Positions 23,078 to 32,345 are shown, counted from the stretch's first letter. The stretch is DNA of 64,000 bases from DATFQE01 sp963738205 (GCA_963738205.1 CAVTVQ010000006.1:1240001-1304000); one strand, 5' to 3'. Numbers and translations: made by a program. Notes: generated by a model not told the origin, from the letters alone.

Positions 23078-23594
23078 CGAGCTCGACCTCCGTCGCGCGG
23101 TCGTACGGGCTTTCGGGCGCGAGCAGGCGGCGCACGAGCCCGTAGACGGGGAGCGTCAGCAGCAGGTTGAGCAGCAGCGTCGCCGGCATCGCGTCGACGA
23201 GTTGGGCGCGCGCCTCGACGGGCTCGCCGAGCAGGAAGTGCAGCGCGAGCTCGCCCATCGCGAACAGCACCGTGACGACCGCGACGGACAGGAAGGGCGC
23301 GTGCACACGGTCGCGACCGGTCGTCTCGCCGTAGCGGCCGATCCAGTAGCCGCCGAGCGTGAGCAGGAGCGAGGTGACGCCGAGCGTGCCGAGGTAGGCG
23401 GTGTCGAGCAGGAAGCCGGCCCAGAAGCCGCCGACGGCGCCGAAGATCGAGCCCCGCAGCAGCGCGATCGCGATCAGGACGACCAGAACGAGGTCCGGCG
23501 CCCCGCCGAGGATCTGGATCGAGCCCATGATCGTCACCTGCACGACGACGACCAGGAACAGGAGGACGGCGGCCTTGAAGGCGTCGGCGAGCAT
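23070..23594 (-). CDS. mreD: Rod shape-determining protein MreD
   Basis: The 174-residue protein has about five hydrophobic helices. The MreD-like core PDLVLVVLIAIALLRGSIFGA and the FWAGFLLDTAYLGTLG segment are characteristic. It bridges MreC and PBP2/RodA in the elongation machine. It overlaps both neighbours (1 bp with mreC, 8 bp with mrdA), so the mreC-mreD-mrdA-rodA group is probably translated as one coupled unit. Confidence 0.9.
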   Translation of the reverse strand: MLADAFKAAVLLFLVVVVQVTIMGSIQILGGAPDLVLVVLIAIALLRGSIFGAVGGFWAGFLLDTAYLGTLGVTSLLLTLGGYWIGRYGETTGRDRVHAPFLSVAVVTVLFAMGELALHFLLGEPVEARAQLVDAMPATLLLNLLLTLPVYGLVRRLLAPESPYDRATEVELVG

Positions 23595-24556
23595 TACGGC
23601 AGCCGGGGCTCGGGCGTCTTCCGAACGAGCACGAGGACGGAGTCGAGCGACGAGAAGTCCACGAACGGCTGCACCTGGATCTGCTGATGGACGTCGATGT
23701 CGGTCTGACCGACGCTCGTGACGACGCCGATCGGGATGTTCCTGGGGTAGATCGACGGCAGCAGGCCGAAGCGACGGCCGGACGTGACCACGACGTCGTC
23801 GCGCTGGACGCGGTCCTTCTTCTCGACCCGGTCGAGGATCAGCGAGTCGTTCGAGCCCGCGCCGTGGCGGATGACGCCGTACGCCTCGGTCTGCACGTCG
23901 AAAGCCGACGCCGCGCTCTCCTTGTCGGTCAGGAGCGTCACGCGCGCCTGGTCGCGCGTCACCTTCGTCACGCGGCCGACGAGGCCCTCGTCGGTGACCA
24001 CGGGCGCGTCCTTGTGGATACCGTCGGCGGAGCCCGCAGAGATGATGATCTGCTGCTCGAACCGGCTTGGCGGGTCGGCCATCACGGTCGCCCCGATGGC
24101 GTCGTAGTCCGTGGGGAACGTGTCCGAGCGGCGGTAGTTGAGCAGGGCCTGCAGGCGCGTGAGCTCGCTCGCGGCGGTCGTGTTCTGGATCGCCTGGTTC
24201 GTCAGGCGCTCGATCTGCGCCTGGAGGCGCTCGTTCTCCTCGCGCGCGTTGAACAGGTCGCTGAGCCAGCCGTAGGCGTCCCGGAACGGCCGCGCGAGGC
24301 GCTCGGCGCCGACCTCGAAGGGATGCATGCCGCTCGCGGCCACGCTCTGCACGTCGTGGAACGGTCCGCTGTCCGCCTCGCGGAAGTAGCCCGTGATGAG
24401 GACGAGGGAGACCAGCGCCAGGACGCCCGCGACCAGGCGGCGCTTGAGCGGCGAGGAGCTCCGTGGGCGGTACGGACGAGAGGGCGTGCGCCGAGAGGGC
24501 GTGCGCCGAACCGACGAGCTCAGTGCCGCCAGCCCACCACTGCGGTTACGAGGCAC
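23594..24556 (-). CDS. mreC: Cell shape-determining protein MreC
   Basis: The 320-residue protein starts with GTG. A basic cytoplasmic N-terminus (about 1-40) precedes one membrane helix (about 41-60), then a coiled coil (about 95-130, NAREENERLQAQIERLTNQA) and a beta-rich extracellular domain with VMADPPSRFEQQIIISAGSADG and VGRVTKVTRDQARVTLLTDK. It forms the scaffold that activates PBP2. The N-terminal tail contains a repeat, RRTPSRRTPSRPYRP. Confidence 0.93.
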   Translation of the reverse strand: MPRNRSGGLAALSSSVRRTPSRRTPSRPYRPRSSSPLKRRLVAGVLALVSLVLITGYFREADSGPFHDVQSVAASGMHPFEVGAERLARPFRDAYGWLSDLFNAREENERLQAQIERLTNQAIQNTTAASELTRLQALLNYRRSDTFPTDYDAIGATVMADPPSRFEQQIIISAGSADGIHKDAPVVTDEGLVGRVTKVTRDQARVTLLTDKESAASAFDVQTEAYGVIRHGAGSNDSLILDRVEKKDRVQRDDVVVTSGRRFGLLPSIYPRNIPIGVVTSVGQTDIDVHQQIQVQPFVDFSSLDSVLVLVRKTPEPRLP

Positions 24557-24601
24557 GGGTCAACACCTTACAGAGACATTCGGGGGGCTTTCAGAAGCCG
24601 C

Positions 24602-25654
24602 CTAGTAGCGGCGGTGGCCGTTACGGCTGCGCGACTTGGCGGCGCGGGACATCGTCTCGAGGACCTCGAGGCTGCGGCCGGACCCGACCGCGACACAGGT
24701 GAGAGGCGACTCGGCCAGGTGGGAGGGCATCTGCGTCTCGTGGCGCAGCCGCTCGTCGAGGCCGGCGAGCAGGGCGCCGCCGCCGGCGAGCACGATGCCG
24801 CGGTCCATGATGTCCGCGGCGAGCTCGGGCGGGGTCTTGTCGAGCGTGGAGCGGATCGCGTCGATGATCTGGCTGACGGGCTCCTCGAGCGCGTGCCGGA
24901 CCTCCTCGGAGGACAGCACGACGGTCTTCGGCAGGCCGGTGAGCATGTCGCGGCCGCGCACCTCTGCGTGGAACTCCTCGCGCGTGTCGAAGGCCGAGCC
25001 GATCTCGAGCTTGATCTCCTCCGCGGTCTGCTGGCCGATCAGGAGCTTGTACTCCTTCTTCACGTGGCTGATGATCGCCTCGTCCATCTCGTCGCCGCCG
25101 ACGCGGAGGCTCTGCGAGACGACGATGCCGCCCAGCGAGATCACCGCCACCTCGGTGGTGCCGCCGCCGATGTCGACGATCATGTTCCCGGTCGGCTCCG
25201 AGACCGGCAGGCCTGCCCCGATCGCGGCGGCCATCGGCTCCTCGATCAGGTGCGCCTCGCGGGCGCCCGCAGAGAGGGTCGCCTCCTCGACGGCGCGCTT
25301 CTCGACGCCCGTGACGCCGCTCGGCACGCACACGACGACGCGCGGGTGCGCGAAACGGTGCTGGTGCACCTTCTGGATGAAGTGCCGGAGCATCTGCTCG
25401 GTGACGTCGAAGTCGGCGATGACGCCGTCCTTGAGCGGCCGGATCGCGCTGATCGTCCCCGGCGTGCGCCCGAGCATGCGCTTGGCCTCGACGCCGACGG
25501 CGTGCACCTCGCCGCTGCGCTCGTCGATCGCGACGACGCTCGGCTCGGAGAGCACGATGCCGCGGCCGCGGACGTAGACGAGGGTGTTGGCGGTGCCAAG
25601 GTCCACCGCCATATCGCGGCCGCCGAAGCCGTTGAAGTACGTGCGCAGGCCCAT
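24602..25654 (-). CDS. mreB: Actin-like rod shape protein MreB
   Basis: The 350-residue protein has actin-fold nucleotide motifs: phosphate-1 DLGTANTLVYVRGRG, phosphate-2 MIVDIGGGTTEVAVISLGG and adenosine GIVLAGGGALLAGLD. MreB filaments guide lateral wall synthesis. The start is ATG at 25654, and the N-terminal YFNGFGGRDMAVDL is longer than the E. coli protein. The basic tail (KSRSRNGHRRY) may bind membrane. It is first of the five-gene shape cluster, so the organism is probably rod-shaped. Confidence 0.96.
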   Translation of the reverse strand: MGLRTYFNGFGGRDMAVDLGTANTLVYVRGRGIVLSEPSVVAIDERSGEVHAVGVEAKRMLGRTPGTISAIRPLKDGVIADFDVTEQMLRHFIQKVHQHRFAHPRVVVCVPSGVTGVEKRAVEEATLSAGAREAHLIEEPMAAAIGAGLPVSEPTGNMIVDIGGGTTEVAVISLGGIVVSQSLRVGGDEMDEAIISHVKKEYKLLIGQQTAEEIKLEIGSAFDTREEFHAEVRGRDMLTGLPKTVVLSSEEVRHALEEPVSQIIDAIRSTLDKTPPELAADIMDRGIVLAGGGALLAGLDERLRHETQMPSHLAESPLTCVAVGSGRSLEVLETMSRAAKSRSRNGHRRY

Positions 25655-25710
25655 GAGGGGTCTACGAGTCTAGCGGCAAGTCCTGCAAACGGGCCAAATC
25701 GCGGCGTCGG

Positions 25711-26301
25711 TCAGCCGAAGCCGTAGACGCCCTTGAAGCGCTCGGCCAGGAGCTGTACCAGGAGTGCGGCCGGCAGGCCGACGACGTTGAGGTAGTCACC
25801 GTCGATGCGCTCGACGAGGCCGGCGCCCAGGCCCTGGATCGCATAGCCGCCGGCCCGGTCGCGCCACTCCTCCTCGTGGACGTAGTGCCCGATGTCCCTG
25901 GGCGTCAACGTCCGGAAGGTGACCTCGGTCGTCTCGTGGGCGATCTCTTCCCACGCGCGCGTGAGCAGGCAGAGGCCGGAGACGACCTGGTGGGTGCGGC
26001 CAGATAGCTTCTCGAGCATCCGTTCCGCGTCCTCGGGGCCGACCGGCTTGCCGAACGAGTGGCCGTCCACGACGACGGCCGTGTCGACGCCGAGCACCGG
26101 CCGATCGCCGGCCTGGACCGCCACCGAACGCGCTTTTCCGAGGGCGTGCGCGCGGACGAGGGCGACCGGGTCGTCGGCCACGTCATGCTCCTCGTAGCGG
26201 GGCGCGACGTCGTCGAAGGGGATGCGCAGCTGCTCGAGGATCGCCCGGCGCTGCGGCGAGACCGAGGCGAGGAGCAGGGGCGGCGTAGGCGGGACGCTCA
26301 C
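25711..26301 (-). CDS. maf: Maf-like nucleotide pyrophosphatase
   Basis: The 196-residue protein starts with GTG at 26301, which overlaps the methyltransferase stop in a GTGA junction. It starts LLLASVSPQRRAILEQL, the Maf signature, with GVDTAVVVDG (catalytic acid region), GKPVGPEDAERMLEKLSGRTHQVVSG and GGYAIQGLGAGLVERIDGDYLNVVGLP. Maf proteins hydrolyse (modified) dTTP, UTP or CTP, depending on subgroup. It sits directly before mreB, a frequent arrangement. Confidence 0.92.
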   Translation of the reverse strand: MSVPPTPPLLLASVSPQRRAILEQLRIPFDDVAPRYEEHDVADDPVALVRAHALGKARSVAVQAGDRPVLGVDTAVVVDGHSFGKPVGPEDAERMLEKLSGRTHQVVSGLCLLTRAWEEIAHETTEVTFRTLTPRDIGHYVHEEEWRDRAGGYAIQGLGAGLVERIDGDYLNVVGLPAALLVQLLAERFKGVYGFG

Positions 26302-27062
26302 TGCGTCTTGCGCGCCACCCAGATGTCCTCGGACGGCCAGCGCCGAGCCCACTCAGGACCGGGCAGGGCGTCGTATCGGTGCGGCTTGGCGTCCTCGGGC
26401 GCCTGGATCTCGACCAGTCGCTCCACCTGGAGGCCGTTCTCGCGCAGGAGGCGGATCCAGTCGCCGTAGCCCAGGTAGAAGTTCACAGAGTCGTCGTCCG
26501 TCCACTCGAAGCGGTGCATGCCGAAGTAGTCGCGCAGCAGCTTCGGATCGGGCGGAGCCTCCTCGTCCTTCGCGCATAGGTTGACCAGCGTGCCGTTGAC
26601 GAGGAAGACGAGGTGACCGCCCGGGCGCAGCAGACGGGCGGCCTCGGGGACCCAGCCGTACGGGTCGGCCCAGATGCTCGCGCCGTATTCCGAGACGGCG
26701 AGGTCGAAGCTCGCGTCCGGGAGGGGAACGGCCTCCGCGCTCGCCTCGACCAGGGGGAACTCGAGCTCGTGCTCTTTCTGCATCCTCCGAGCGGTCTCGA
26801 GCTGGGCGGGCGTGACGTCGACGCCGACCGGCCGCGCGCCGCGCCGCGCGAGCCAGGCCGAGACGTAGGCGGTCCCGCAGCCGAGCTCCACGACATCCAG
26901 GTCCTCGAGGTCGGGGAGCACCTGCAGCTCCGACTCGCGCGCGTCCCACACACCCCACGTGATCTCGTCCTGCGCCCAGTTTCGCTCGGCAGCCCCGACG
27001 TACTCGGCCGCCCACTCGGCCCACTCGGCTTTGTTGCGCTCGACGTGGTCGGACGTGCTCAA
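26298..27062 (-). CDS. SAM-dependent class I methyltransferase (copy 1)
   Basis: The 254-residue protein starts with TTG at 27062, which overlaps the upstream paralogue's stop. It has SAM motif I VVELGCGTAYVSAWLARRG, motif II region PVGVDVTPAQLETARRM, and the motif IV/VI region DPYGWVPEAARLLRPGGHLVF. It resembles the next gene in length, domain order and its ending (PEWARRWPSEDIWVARK), so the pair is a tandem duplication. The substrate is unknown. Confidence 0.85.
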   Translation of the reverse strand: MSTSDHVERNKAEWAEWAAEYVGAAERNWAQDEITWGVWDARESELQVLPDLEDLDVVELGCGTAYVSAWLARRGARPVGVDVTPAQLETARRMQKEHELEFPLVEASAEAVPLPDASFDLAVSEYGASIWADPYGWVPEAARLLRPGGHLVFLVNGTLVNLCAKDEEAPPDPKLLRDYFGMHRFEWTDDDSVNFYLGYGDWIRLLRENGLQVERLVEIQAPEDAKPHRYDALPGPEWARRWPSEDIWVARKTQ

Positions 27063-27814
27063 TGCCGACGCAGCTTCCAGATCTGCTCCATCGGCCAACG
27101 GCGGGCCCACTCGGTCTCCTCGTGCGAGCGGTAGGTCGACGCGGCGCCCTCGGGCGGCTGCACCTCGACGAGGTCCTCGATGACGAAGCCGTTTTCCCGG
27201 AACAGGCGGATCCACTCGCCCATCGGCAGGTTGAACTCGACCGGCTCGTCGTCGAGCCAGGCAATCCGGTGCAGCCCGAACAGGCCGCGCCTGAGCTCGG
27301 TCCCCATCGTGTCGGCCTCCTCGTCGAAGCAGAGGAGAGCCAGCGGCGTCGAGTGGCTGAACGCGAAGAGGCCGCCGGGTCGCAGCAGCTTGGCGACCTC
27401 GGGCACGGTCGAGTACGGGTCGGCGAAGGTCATCGCGCCGTGGTCGCAGAAGACGACGTCGAAGGAGCCCTCTTCGAGCGGCGCCTCGCCTGCGCTCGCA
27501 TGTACCAGCGGGAAGTCGACGCCGGCCTCTTCCATGAGCGAGCGCGCGTGCTCGAGCTGGCGACCGGAGTTGTCGAGCCCGACCGGCCGGGCGCCGGCGA
27601 GGGCCAGCAGTATCGACCATTGGGCGGCGCCGCACCCGTACTCGAGCACGTCCTTGCCGGCCACGTCGCCGAGGATCTGCAGCTCCGCCTCGGGCAGCTG
27701 CCACATGCCCCAGCGCGGCTCCCGACGGCCGATGAACTCGCGGTGCCGCTCCTGATACTCGTCGGAGGTCGCGTCCCAGGCGGCGCGGTTCCGCTCGGCG
27801 TCAGACGACGCCAT
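27059..27814 (-). CDS. SAM-dependent class I methyltransferase (copy 2)
   Basis: The 251-residue protein starts with ATG at 27814, which overlaps ndk by 14 bp. SAM motif I is VLEYGCGAAQWSILLALAGARP, with an unusual Tyr instead of the more usual Asp/Glu-Leu/Ile-Gly context. The later motif is DPYSTVPEVAKLLRPGGLFAF. The ending EWARRWPMEQIWKLRR matches its neighbour. A small-molecule substrate is possible. The duplication next to ndk and maf is not a standard arrangement. Confidence 0.85.
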   Translation of the reverse strand: MASSDAERNRAAWDATSDEYQERHREFIGRREPRWGMWQLPEAELQILGDVAGKDVLEYGCGAAQWSILLALAGARPVGLDNSGRQLEHARSLMEEAGVDFPLVHASAGEAPLEEGSFDVVFCDHGAMTFADPYSTVPEVAKLLRPGGLFAFSHSTPLALLCFDEEADTMGTELRRGLFGLHRIAWLDDEPVEFNLPMGEWIRLFRENGFVIEDLVEVQPPEGAASTYRSHEETEWARRWPMEQIWKLRRH

Positions 27815-28217
27815 CGGGGAACCACAGCCCGATCTCGCGCTGCGCCGACTCCGCGGAGTCCGACCCGTGCACCAGGTTGTCGGGCATCGAGAGCGCGAAG
27901 TCGCCGCGAATCGTCCCGGGAGCCGCCTGCGCGGGATCGGTCGCCCCGATGGTCGTCCGCACGAGGGCGATCGCACCCTCGCCCTCGAGGACCAGTGCCA
28001 GCGTCGGCGACGAGGTGATGAACTCGACGAGCTCGGCGAAGAAGGGCTTGTCGGTGTGCTCCTCGTAGTGGCGGCCGGCCAAGTCGCGATCGACGGCGAC
28101 CAGGCGCGCGGCGCGCACGACGAGGCCGCGGCGCTCGAAGCGCGCGAGGATCTGCCCCGCGAGCTGACGCCCCATCGCGTCGGGCTTCAGGAGAACGAGT
28201 GTCTGCTCCACGGCCAT
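27801..28217 (-). CDS. ndk: Nucleoside diphosphate kinase
   Basis: The 138-residue enzyme transfers phosphate from ATP to NDPs through a phospho-His. The start motif TLVLLKPDAMGRQLAGQIL and the active-site segment NLVHGSDSAESAQREIGLWF, with the catalytic His in VHGSDS, are canonical. The normal length is about 137-140. It overlaps the following methyltransferase by 14 bp. Confidence 0.96.
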   Translation of the reverse strand: MAVEQTLVLLKPDAMGRQLAGQILARFERRGLVVRAARLVAVDRDLAGRHYEEHTDKPFFAELVEFITSSPTLALVLEGEGAIALVRTTIGATDPAQAAPGTIRGDFALSMPDNLVHGSDSAESAQREIGLWFPDGVV

Positions 28218-28233
28218 CGGCCGGGGAGCTTAA

Positions 28234-28773
28234 CTACGTGGAGCCCGTGCTCTCGCGCGGCGGGGTCTGCAGCGGCGGCGGGAACTGGATCGTCGTCGGC
28301 GTGTCCACGGGCGTCTCGCAGTAGGGGCAGACCTGCCACAGGGTCTCGAGCGGCGCCTTGCAGCTGGCGCAGGCCTGGCGCAGCTTGGTCGTGCACACAG
28401 GGCACACGAGGAACGAATCCTCGATCTCGGCGCGGCAGACCGGGCACTGGTGGTCGCGCCGGTTCAGACGCTCCTCCATCGCGCGGATCTCCAGCTCTCG
28501 CTCGCGGACGTCCTCGAGGTATTCCGGCGGCCGGAAGAGCATGTAGATCAAGGGCCCGAGGAACGGCGGGATCGCGCCGAGCACGGTGGCCATCGCGACC
28601 AGCCACGGATCCTCGATCCGCCGGCGCGCGTCCTTGAAAACCCAGAAGATCGTCGCCACCCAGAAGACGATGACGAAGAAGATCGAGAGGTTCCGGACGA
28701 CGAACCACGTGCCCGATTCGAAGAAGTCCCTGACTCCTCCGAACAGCCCATCGTCTTGTGCAGCGAGGATCAC
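28234..28773 (-). CDS. Two-pass membrane protein with double zinc ribbons
   Basis: The 179-residue protein has two membrane helices (about 27-45 and 59-80), a charged helix (about 83-106) and then four CxxC pairs: CPVC, CPVC, CASC and CPYC, at about 110, 124, 135 and 149. These pair as two zinc ribbons (DZANK-type). The tail is Pro/Thr-rich. It is probably a cytoplasmic-facing sensor or scaffold. The family is not identified. Confidence 0.75.
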   Translation of the reverse strand: MILAAQDDGLFGGVRDFFESGTWFVVRNLSIFFVIVFWVATIFWVFKDARRRIEDPWLVAMATVLGAIPPFLGPLIYMLFRPPEYLEDVRERELEIRAMEERLNRRDHQCPVCRAEIEDSFLVCPVCTTKLRQACASCKAPLETLWQVCPYCETPVDTPTTIQFPPPLQTPPRESTGST

Positions 28774-28782
28774 GCGATCTCC

Positions 28783-28896
28783 TTAGAGGAGCAGTTGCCC
28801 GACGACATAGCCGGCGGCAAACGCGAGGCCGACAATCGCACCGAGGACGAAGGCGGCGAACGCGAAGACGCTCAGCCTCTCGAGGAGCTTCCCCAT
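28783..28896 (-). CDS. 37-aa single-pass membrane miniprotein
   Basis: The start at 28896 gives MGKLLERLSVFAFAAFVLGA and then GLAFAAGYVVGQLLL, which is one hydrophobic helix after a short basic N-terminus. It fits tightly between folC and the zinc-ribbon gene, with only 9-10 bp on each side. The frame upstream is antisense-like and not part of the gene. Confidence 0.6.
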   Translation of the reverse strand: MGKLLERLSVFAFAAFVLGAIVGLAFAAGYVVGQLLL

Positions 28897-28906
28897 CGTA
28901 CGTCTT

Positions 28907-29947
28907 CTAATCGGACGAACTGAGGTCGGCAAGAAGATAGAGGGAGCCGGTGACGAGGACCCGCGGCCCGAGCTCCTGTGCTCGCGCGACGGCCTGACGA
29001 GGGTCAGCAACGGTTTCGACATGCTCGAAGTACGGTTCGGCGCGGCGCGCGAGTTCCTTCTCGCCGAGGGCACGATCGTTCGAGCTGCGGGTTGCCACGA
29101 GGATGTTTCCCGCGCGCGCGAGGCGCTCGAGGATCGCGGGAACGTCCTTGTCAGCGAGGATGGAGACGCACAGCACGTGCTCGTCGCCGCCCAGGTGGTC
29201 CAGGAGCCACTCCGCCGCCTCGGGTGTGTGTGCGCCGTCGAGGACGAGGCCGTTACGCCGCTCCAGCCGTCCGGGCAGCGCGACGTCGACGTCGCGGGAG
29301 ACCTGTTCGCCGAGGTACGCCTCGGCCGCTTCGCGGGCGCCGCCGAGCCGGATCTCGCCCTGTGGGACGAGCTTCGCGAACGTGTTGTCCGGTAGGACAA
29401 CTACCCTGGCCGCATGCGCTACCGCCAGCTTCTCCCGCGCGATCTCTGCCGGCGTCTCGCCGAGCACATCCGTGTGCTCGCGCGTCACGTTGGTGAGGAG
29501 CACGACCGGCGCATCGACGACGTTGGTCGCGTCGAGCCGCCCGCCCAGGCCCGCCTCGACGGCCGCGACCTCGACGCCCGCCTCGGCGAACTCGGTGAAC
29601 GCGGCCGCCGTGAGAGCTTCGAACTGTGTCGCCCCGATCGCCTCGGCATCGCGGCGGACGCGCGCGAGCGCGCGCTCGAAGTCGGCCTCCGCGCCGTCGA
29701 CCCAGATCCGCTCGGCCCAGCCGCTCACGTGCGGCGACGTGTAGGCGCCCGCCCGCCGCCCTACCGCCCTCGACAACTCGGCGATCTCCCTGGTCGCGGT
29801 CGACTTGCCGTTGGAGCCCACGACATGGACGGCGTCGAAGCTGGCCTGCGGCTGCCCGAGCCGCTCGAGCAGCGCGCGGATGCGCTCGAGGCCGAACTCC
29901 TTCGGCCACGGGCTCAGCGAGCCGATCCAGTCAGCCTGCGAGGGCAT
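28907..29947 (-). CDS. folC: Folylpolyglutamate / dihydrofolate synthase, short form
   Basis: The 346-residue protein adds glutamate to (dihydro)folate with ATP. The P-loop is VVGSNGKSTATREI (the usual form is GTNGKGS), followed by TSPHVSGWAERIWVDG, AVEAGLGGRLDATNV and LVLDGAHTPEAAEWLL. It is about 70-80 residues shorter than typical FolC. The usual central GxHQxxNAxxALA segment between the Mur-ligase centre and C-terminal domains is missing. It overlaps the valS stop by 17 bp. The gene is intact, so this is a compact variant, not a frameshift. Confidence 0.88.
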   Translation of the reverse strand: MPSQADWIGSLSPWPKEFGLERIRALLERLGQPQASFDAVHVVGSNGKSTATREIAELSRAVGRRAGAYTSPHVSGWAERIWVDGAEADFERALARVRRDAEAIGATQFEALTAAAFTEFAEAGVEVAAVEAGLGGRLDATNVVDAPVVLLTNVTREHTDVLGETPAEIAREKLAVAHAARVVVLPDNTFAKLVPQGEIRLGGAREAAEAYLGEQVSRDVDVALPGRLERRNGLVLDGAHTPEAAEWLLDHLGGDEHVLCVSILADKDVPAILERLARAGNILVATRSSNDRALGEKELARRAEPYFEHVETVADPRQAVARAQELGPRVLVTGSLYLLADLSSSD

Positions 29948-32345
29948 CGAGCTCCCGCCGGTAGCGGGCGAGCTTCTCCCGCTCGGCCTCTACGACGTCC
30001 GGCGGCGCGTTCGCGACGAAGCGTTCGTTGGCGAGCATCTTCTCCGCGCGCGCGACCTCCTCGGTGAGCCGCTCGATCTCGGCATCGGCGCTGCCGTTGG
30101 CCTTCACCCGGTCGGGGCGGACGACCGCTGCGAAGATGCGCCTCTGCTCGTCGTCGAGCGGAACCTCGACCTGGCTCCGACGGAAGATCGAGGCCGCGAT
30201 CTGGACCGGCTCCAGTGCGTCGGCGTCGGCGCCCCAGCGCTCGTCCGGCTCCGGCCACGGCGCCACGATCAGCCGTGTGTGGCGGTCAGGCAGGTTCGAC
30301 CAGATCTCCTCCGTCACGTGGGGCAGCGCGGGATGGAGCAGCTTCAGCAGGCGCTCGAGCGCGGCCAGGGCGGTCGCGCGCGCGTCCTCGTCGCCGTCGT
30401 ACAGCCGCGGCTTGATCGCCTCCGCGTACCAGTCGCAGAAGTCGTCGAACGTCAGGTGATAGAGACCCTCGGCGACCTTTGCGTAGTCGAACGCCGCCAG
30501 GCGCTCTTCGACCGCGGCACGCTCCTGGTCGAGGCGCGCCAGGATCCAACGCTCGGTGCTTTCCCGTGGGCGAGCGTCAGGCACGGCCCCCTCCGTGTTG
30601 GCCAGGATCAGGCGAGCGACGTTCCAGAGCTTGTTCGCCAGCCGCCGGCCCTCCTCGATCGCCCCGACCGAGAAGCGAACGTCCTGCGCCGACGACATCT
30701 TCATCAGCCCGTAGCGGGTCGCGTCGGCGCCGAACGCCTCGATCGTCTCGATCGGGTCGATCCCGGTGCCGAGCGACTTCGACATCCGCCGTCCGTCGGG
30801 GGCGAGCACCGTCGAGTAGATGATCACGTCCCGGAACGGCACGTCGCCCATCAGCTCGAGGCCGGAGAAGATCATCCGGTTCTCCCAGAGGCGGATGATC
30901 TCGCGCGCCGTGATGTTGAAGTCGCCGGGGTAGAAGCGGCGCAGGTCGGGTGTGTCGTCCGGCCAGCCGAGGGTCGCGAACGGCCACAACGCGGAGGAGA
31001 ACCAGGTGTCGAGCACGTCGGGATCGCGACGGAGCTCCGTTGACCCGCATTCGGCGCAGGCCGAGGGCTCGGTCTCCGCAACCGTGATGTGCTCATCCGG
31101 GCAGTACCAGGCCGGAATCTGGTGACCCCACCAGATCTGGCGCGAGATGTTCCAGTCGGGCGCGTTCTCGAGCGATTCGATCGCGAACCGATGCTGCGAC
31201 GGCGGGTGGTACGTAACTCGGCCCCCCCATAGCGCCTCGAGCGCAGGCTGCTTCAGCTCGTCCATCCGGCACCACCACTGCAGCGAGATCAACGGCTCGA
31301 TGCGGCTCCGGCAGCGGTCGCAGACCGCCACCATGTGGCGGTACGGCTCGCGCTTCTCGAGCAGGCCGCGCTCCTCGGACCACGCGGTCACGCGGGCGCC
31401 GGCCTCGGCCTGCGTAAGGCCCGCGAGCTCGCGTGCGTTCTCGTTCATGCGGCCGTCGGGGCCGATCACCATCGGCTCGGGCAGCGCGTGCGCTCGCCCG
31501 ATCTCGAAGTCGGTCGGATCGTGGCCGGGAGTGACCTTCAGGGCGCCGGTGCCGAACTCGGGATCGACACGCTCGTCCGCGATCACGGGCACCTTCCGCT
31601 CGACGAAGGGCACGACCACCTCGCGTCCGACGATGTCGTCGTACCGCTCGTCCTCGGGATGGACGGCGACAGCGACGTCGGCCAGGATCGTCGCCGGCCG
31701 CGTCGTCGCGATGGTGACGTGTCCGTCGCCGTCCGCGAACGGGTAGCGGACGTAGACGAGCTCGTCATCCGCCTCGTCGCGATCGAGCTCCAGGTCCGAC
31801 AGGGCCGAGGTGTGGAACGGGCACCAGTTCACGATCCGGTTGTCGCGATAAAGCCAGCCGCGCTCCCAGAGGTGCACGAAGTGACGCATGACCGCCCGCT
31901 GATAGCCCTCGTCCATCGTCATCCGCTCGCGGCGATAGTCCATCGAGGCGCCCATGCGGCGGAACTGGGTCATGATCGTCTGGCCGTAGCGACGGAGCCA
32001 GTCCCACACGAGCTCCACGAATGCCTCGCGCCCGAGCTCCTGCCGCGTCTTGCCTTCGCGCTCGAGCGCTTTCTCGACGACGGCCTGCGTCGAGATGCCT
32101 GCGTGGTCGTAGCCGGGCTGGAAGAGGCAGTTGTAGCCCTGCATCCGCTTCCAGCGGATCAGCGCGTCGGCGAGCGTGAGGCCCATCGCATGCCCGATGT
32201 GGAGCTCACCGGTGACGTTCGGAGGCGGATGTGCGTCGACGTAGGTCGGGCGCGGGTCGTCGGCGTCGGCCGCATAGAGGCCCTCGTCCTCCCAGGTGCG
32301 CTGCCAGCGCTCCTCGACGCCTGCGGGGTTGTAGCGCGGCTCCAT
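29931..32345 (-). CDS. valS: Valyl-tRNA synthetase
   Basis: The 804-residue class Ia synthetase has the HIGH motif in PPNVTGELHIGHAMGLTLAD, a CP1 editing domain (VAVHPEDERYDDIVGREVV and the GTGALKVTPGHDPTDFEIG segment), KMSKS as GRRMSKSLGTGIDP and an anticodon-binding helical bundle. A C-terminal coiled-coil arm ends the protein (about 740-804). The length is at the short end for ValRS. It starts the run of minus-strand core genes. Confidence 0.97.
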   Translation of the reverse strand: MEPRYNPAGVEERWQRTWEDEGLYAADADDPRPTYVDAHPPPNVTGELHIGHAMGLTLADALIRWKRMQGYNCLFQPGYDHAGISTQAVVEKALEREGKTRQELGREAFVELVWDWLRRYGQTIMTQFRRMGASMDYRRERMTMDEGYQRAVMRHFVHLWERGWLYRDNRIVNWCPFHTSALSDLELDRDEADDELVYVRYPFADGDGHVTIATTRPATILADVAVAVHPEDERYDDIVGREVVVPFVERKVPVIADERVDPEFGTGALKVTPGHDPTDFEIGRAHALPEPMVIGPDGRMNENARELAGLTQAEAGARVTAWSEERGLLEKREPYRHMVAVCDRCRSRIEPLISLQWWCRMDELKQPALEALWGGRVTYHPPSQHRFAIESLENAPDWNISRQIWWGHQIPAWYCPDEHITVAETEPSACAECGSTELRRDPDVLDTWFSSALWPFATLGWPDDTPDLRRFYPGDFNITAREIIRLWENRMIFSGLELMGDVPFRDVIIYSTVLAPDGRRMSKSLGTGIDPIETIEAFGADATRYGLMKMSSAQDVRFSVGAIEEGRRLANKLWNVARLILANTEGAVPDARPRESTERWILARLDQERAAVEERLAAFDYAKVAEGLYHLTFDDFCDWYAEAIKPRLYDGDEDARATALAALERLLKLLHPALPHVTEEIWSNLPDRHTRLIVAPWPEPDERWGADADALEPVQIAASIFRRSQVEVPLDDEQRRIFAAVVRPDRVKANGSADAEIERLTEEVARAEKMLANERFVANAPPDVVEAEREKLARYRRELDALAG

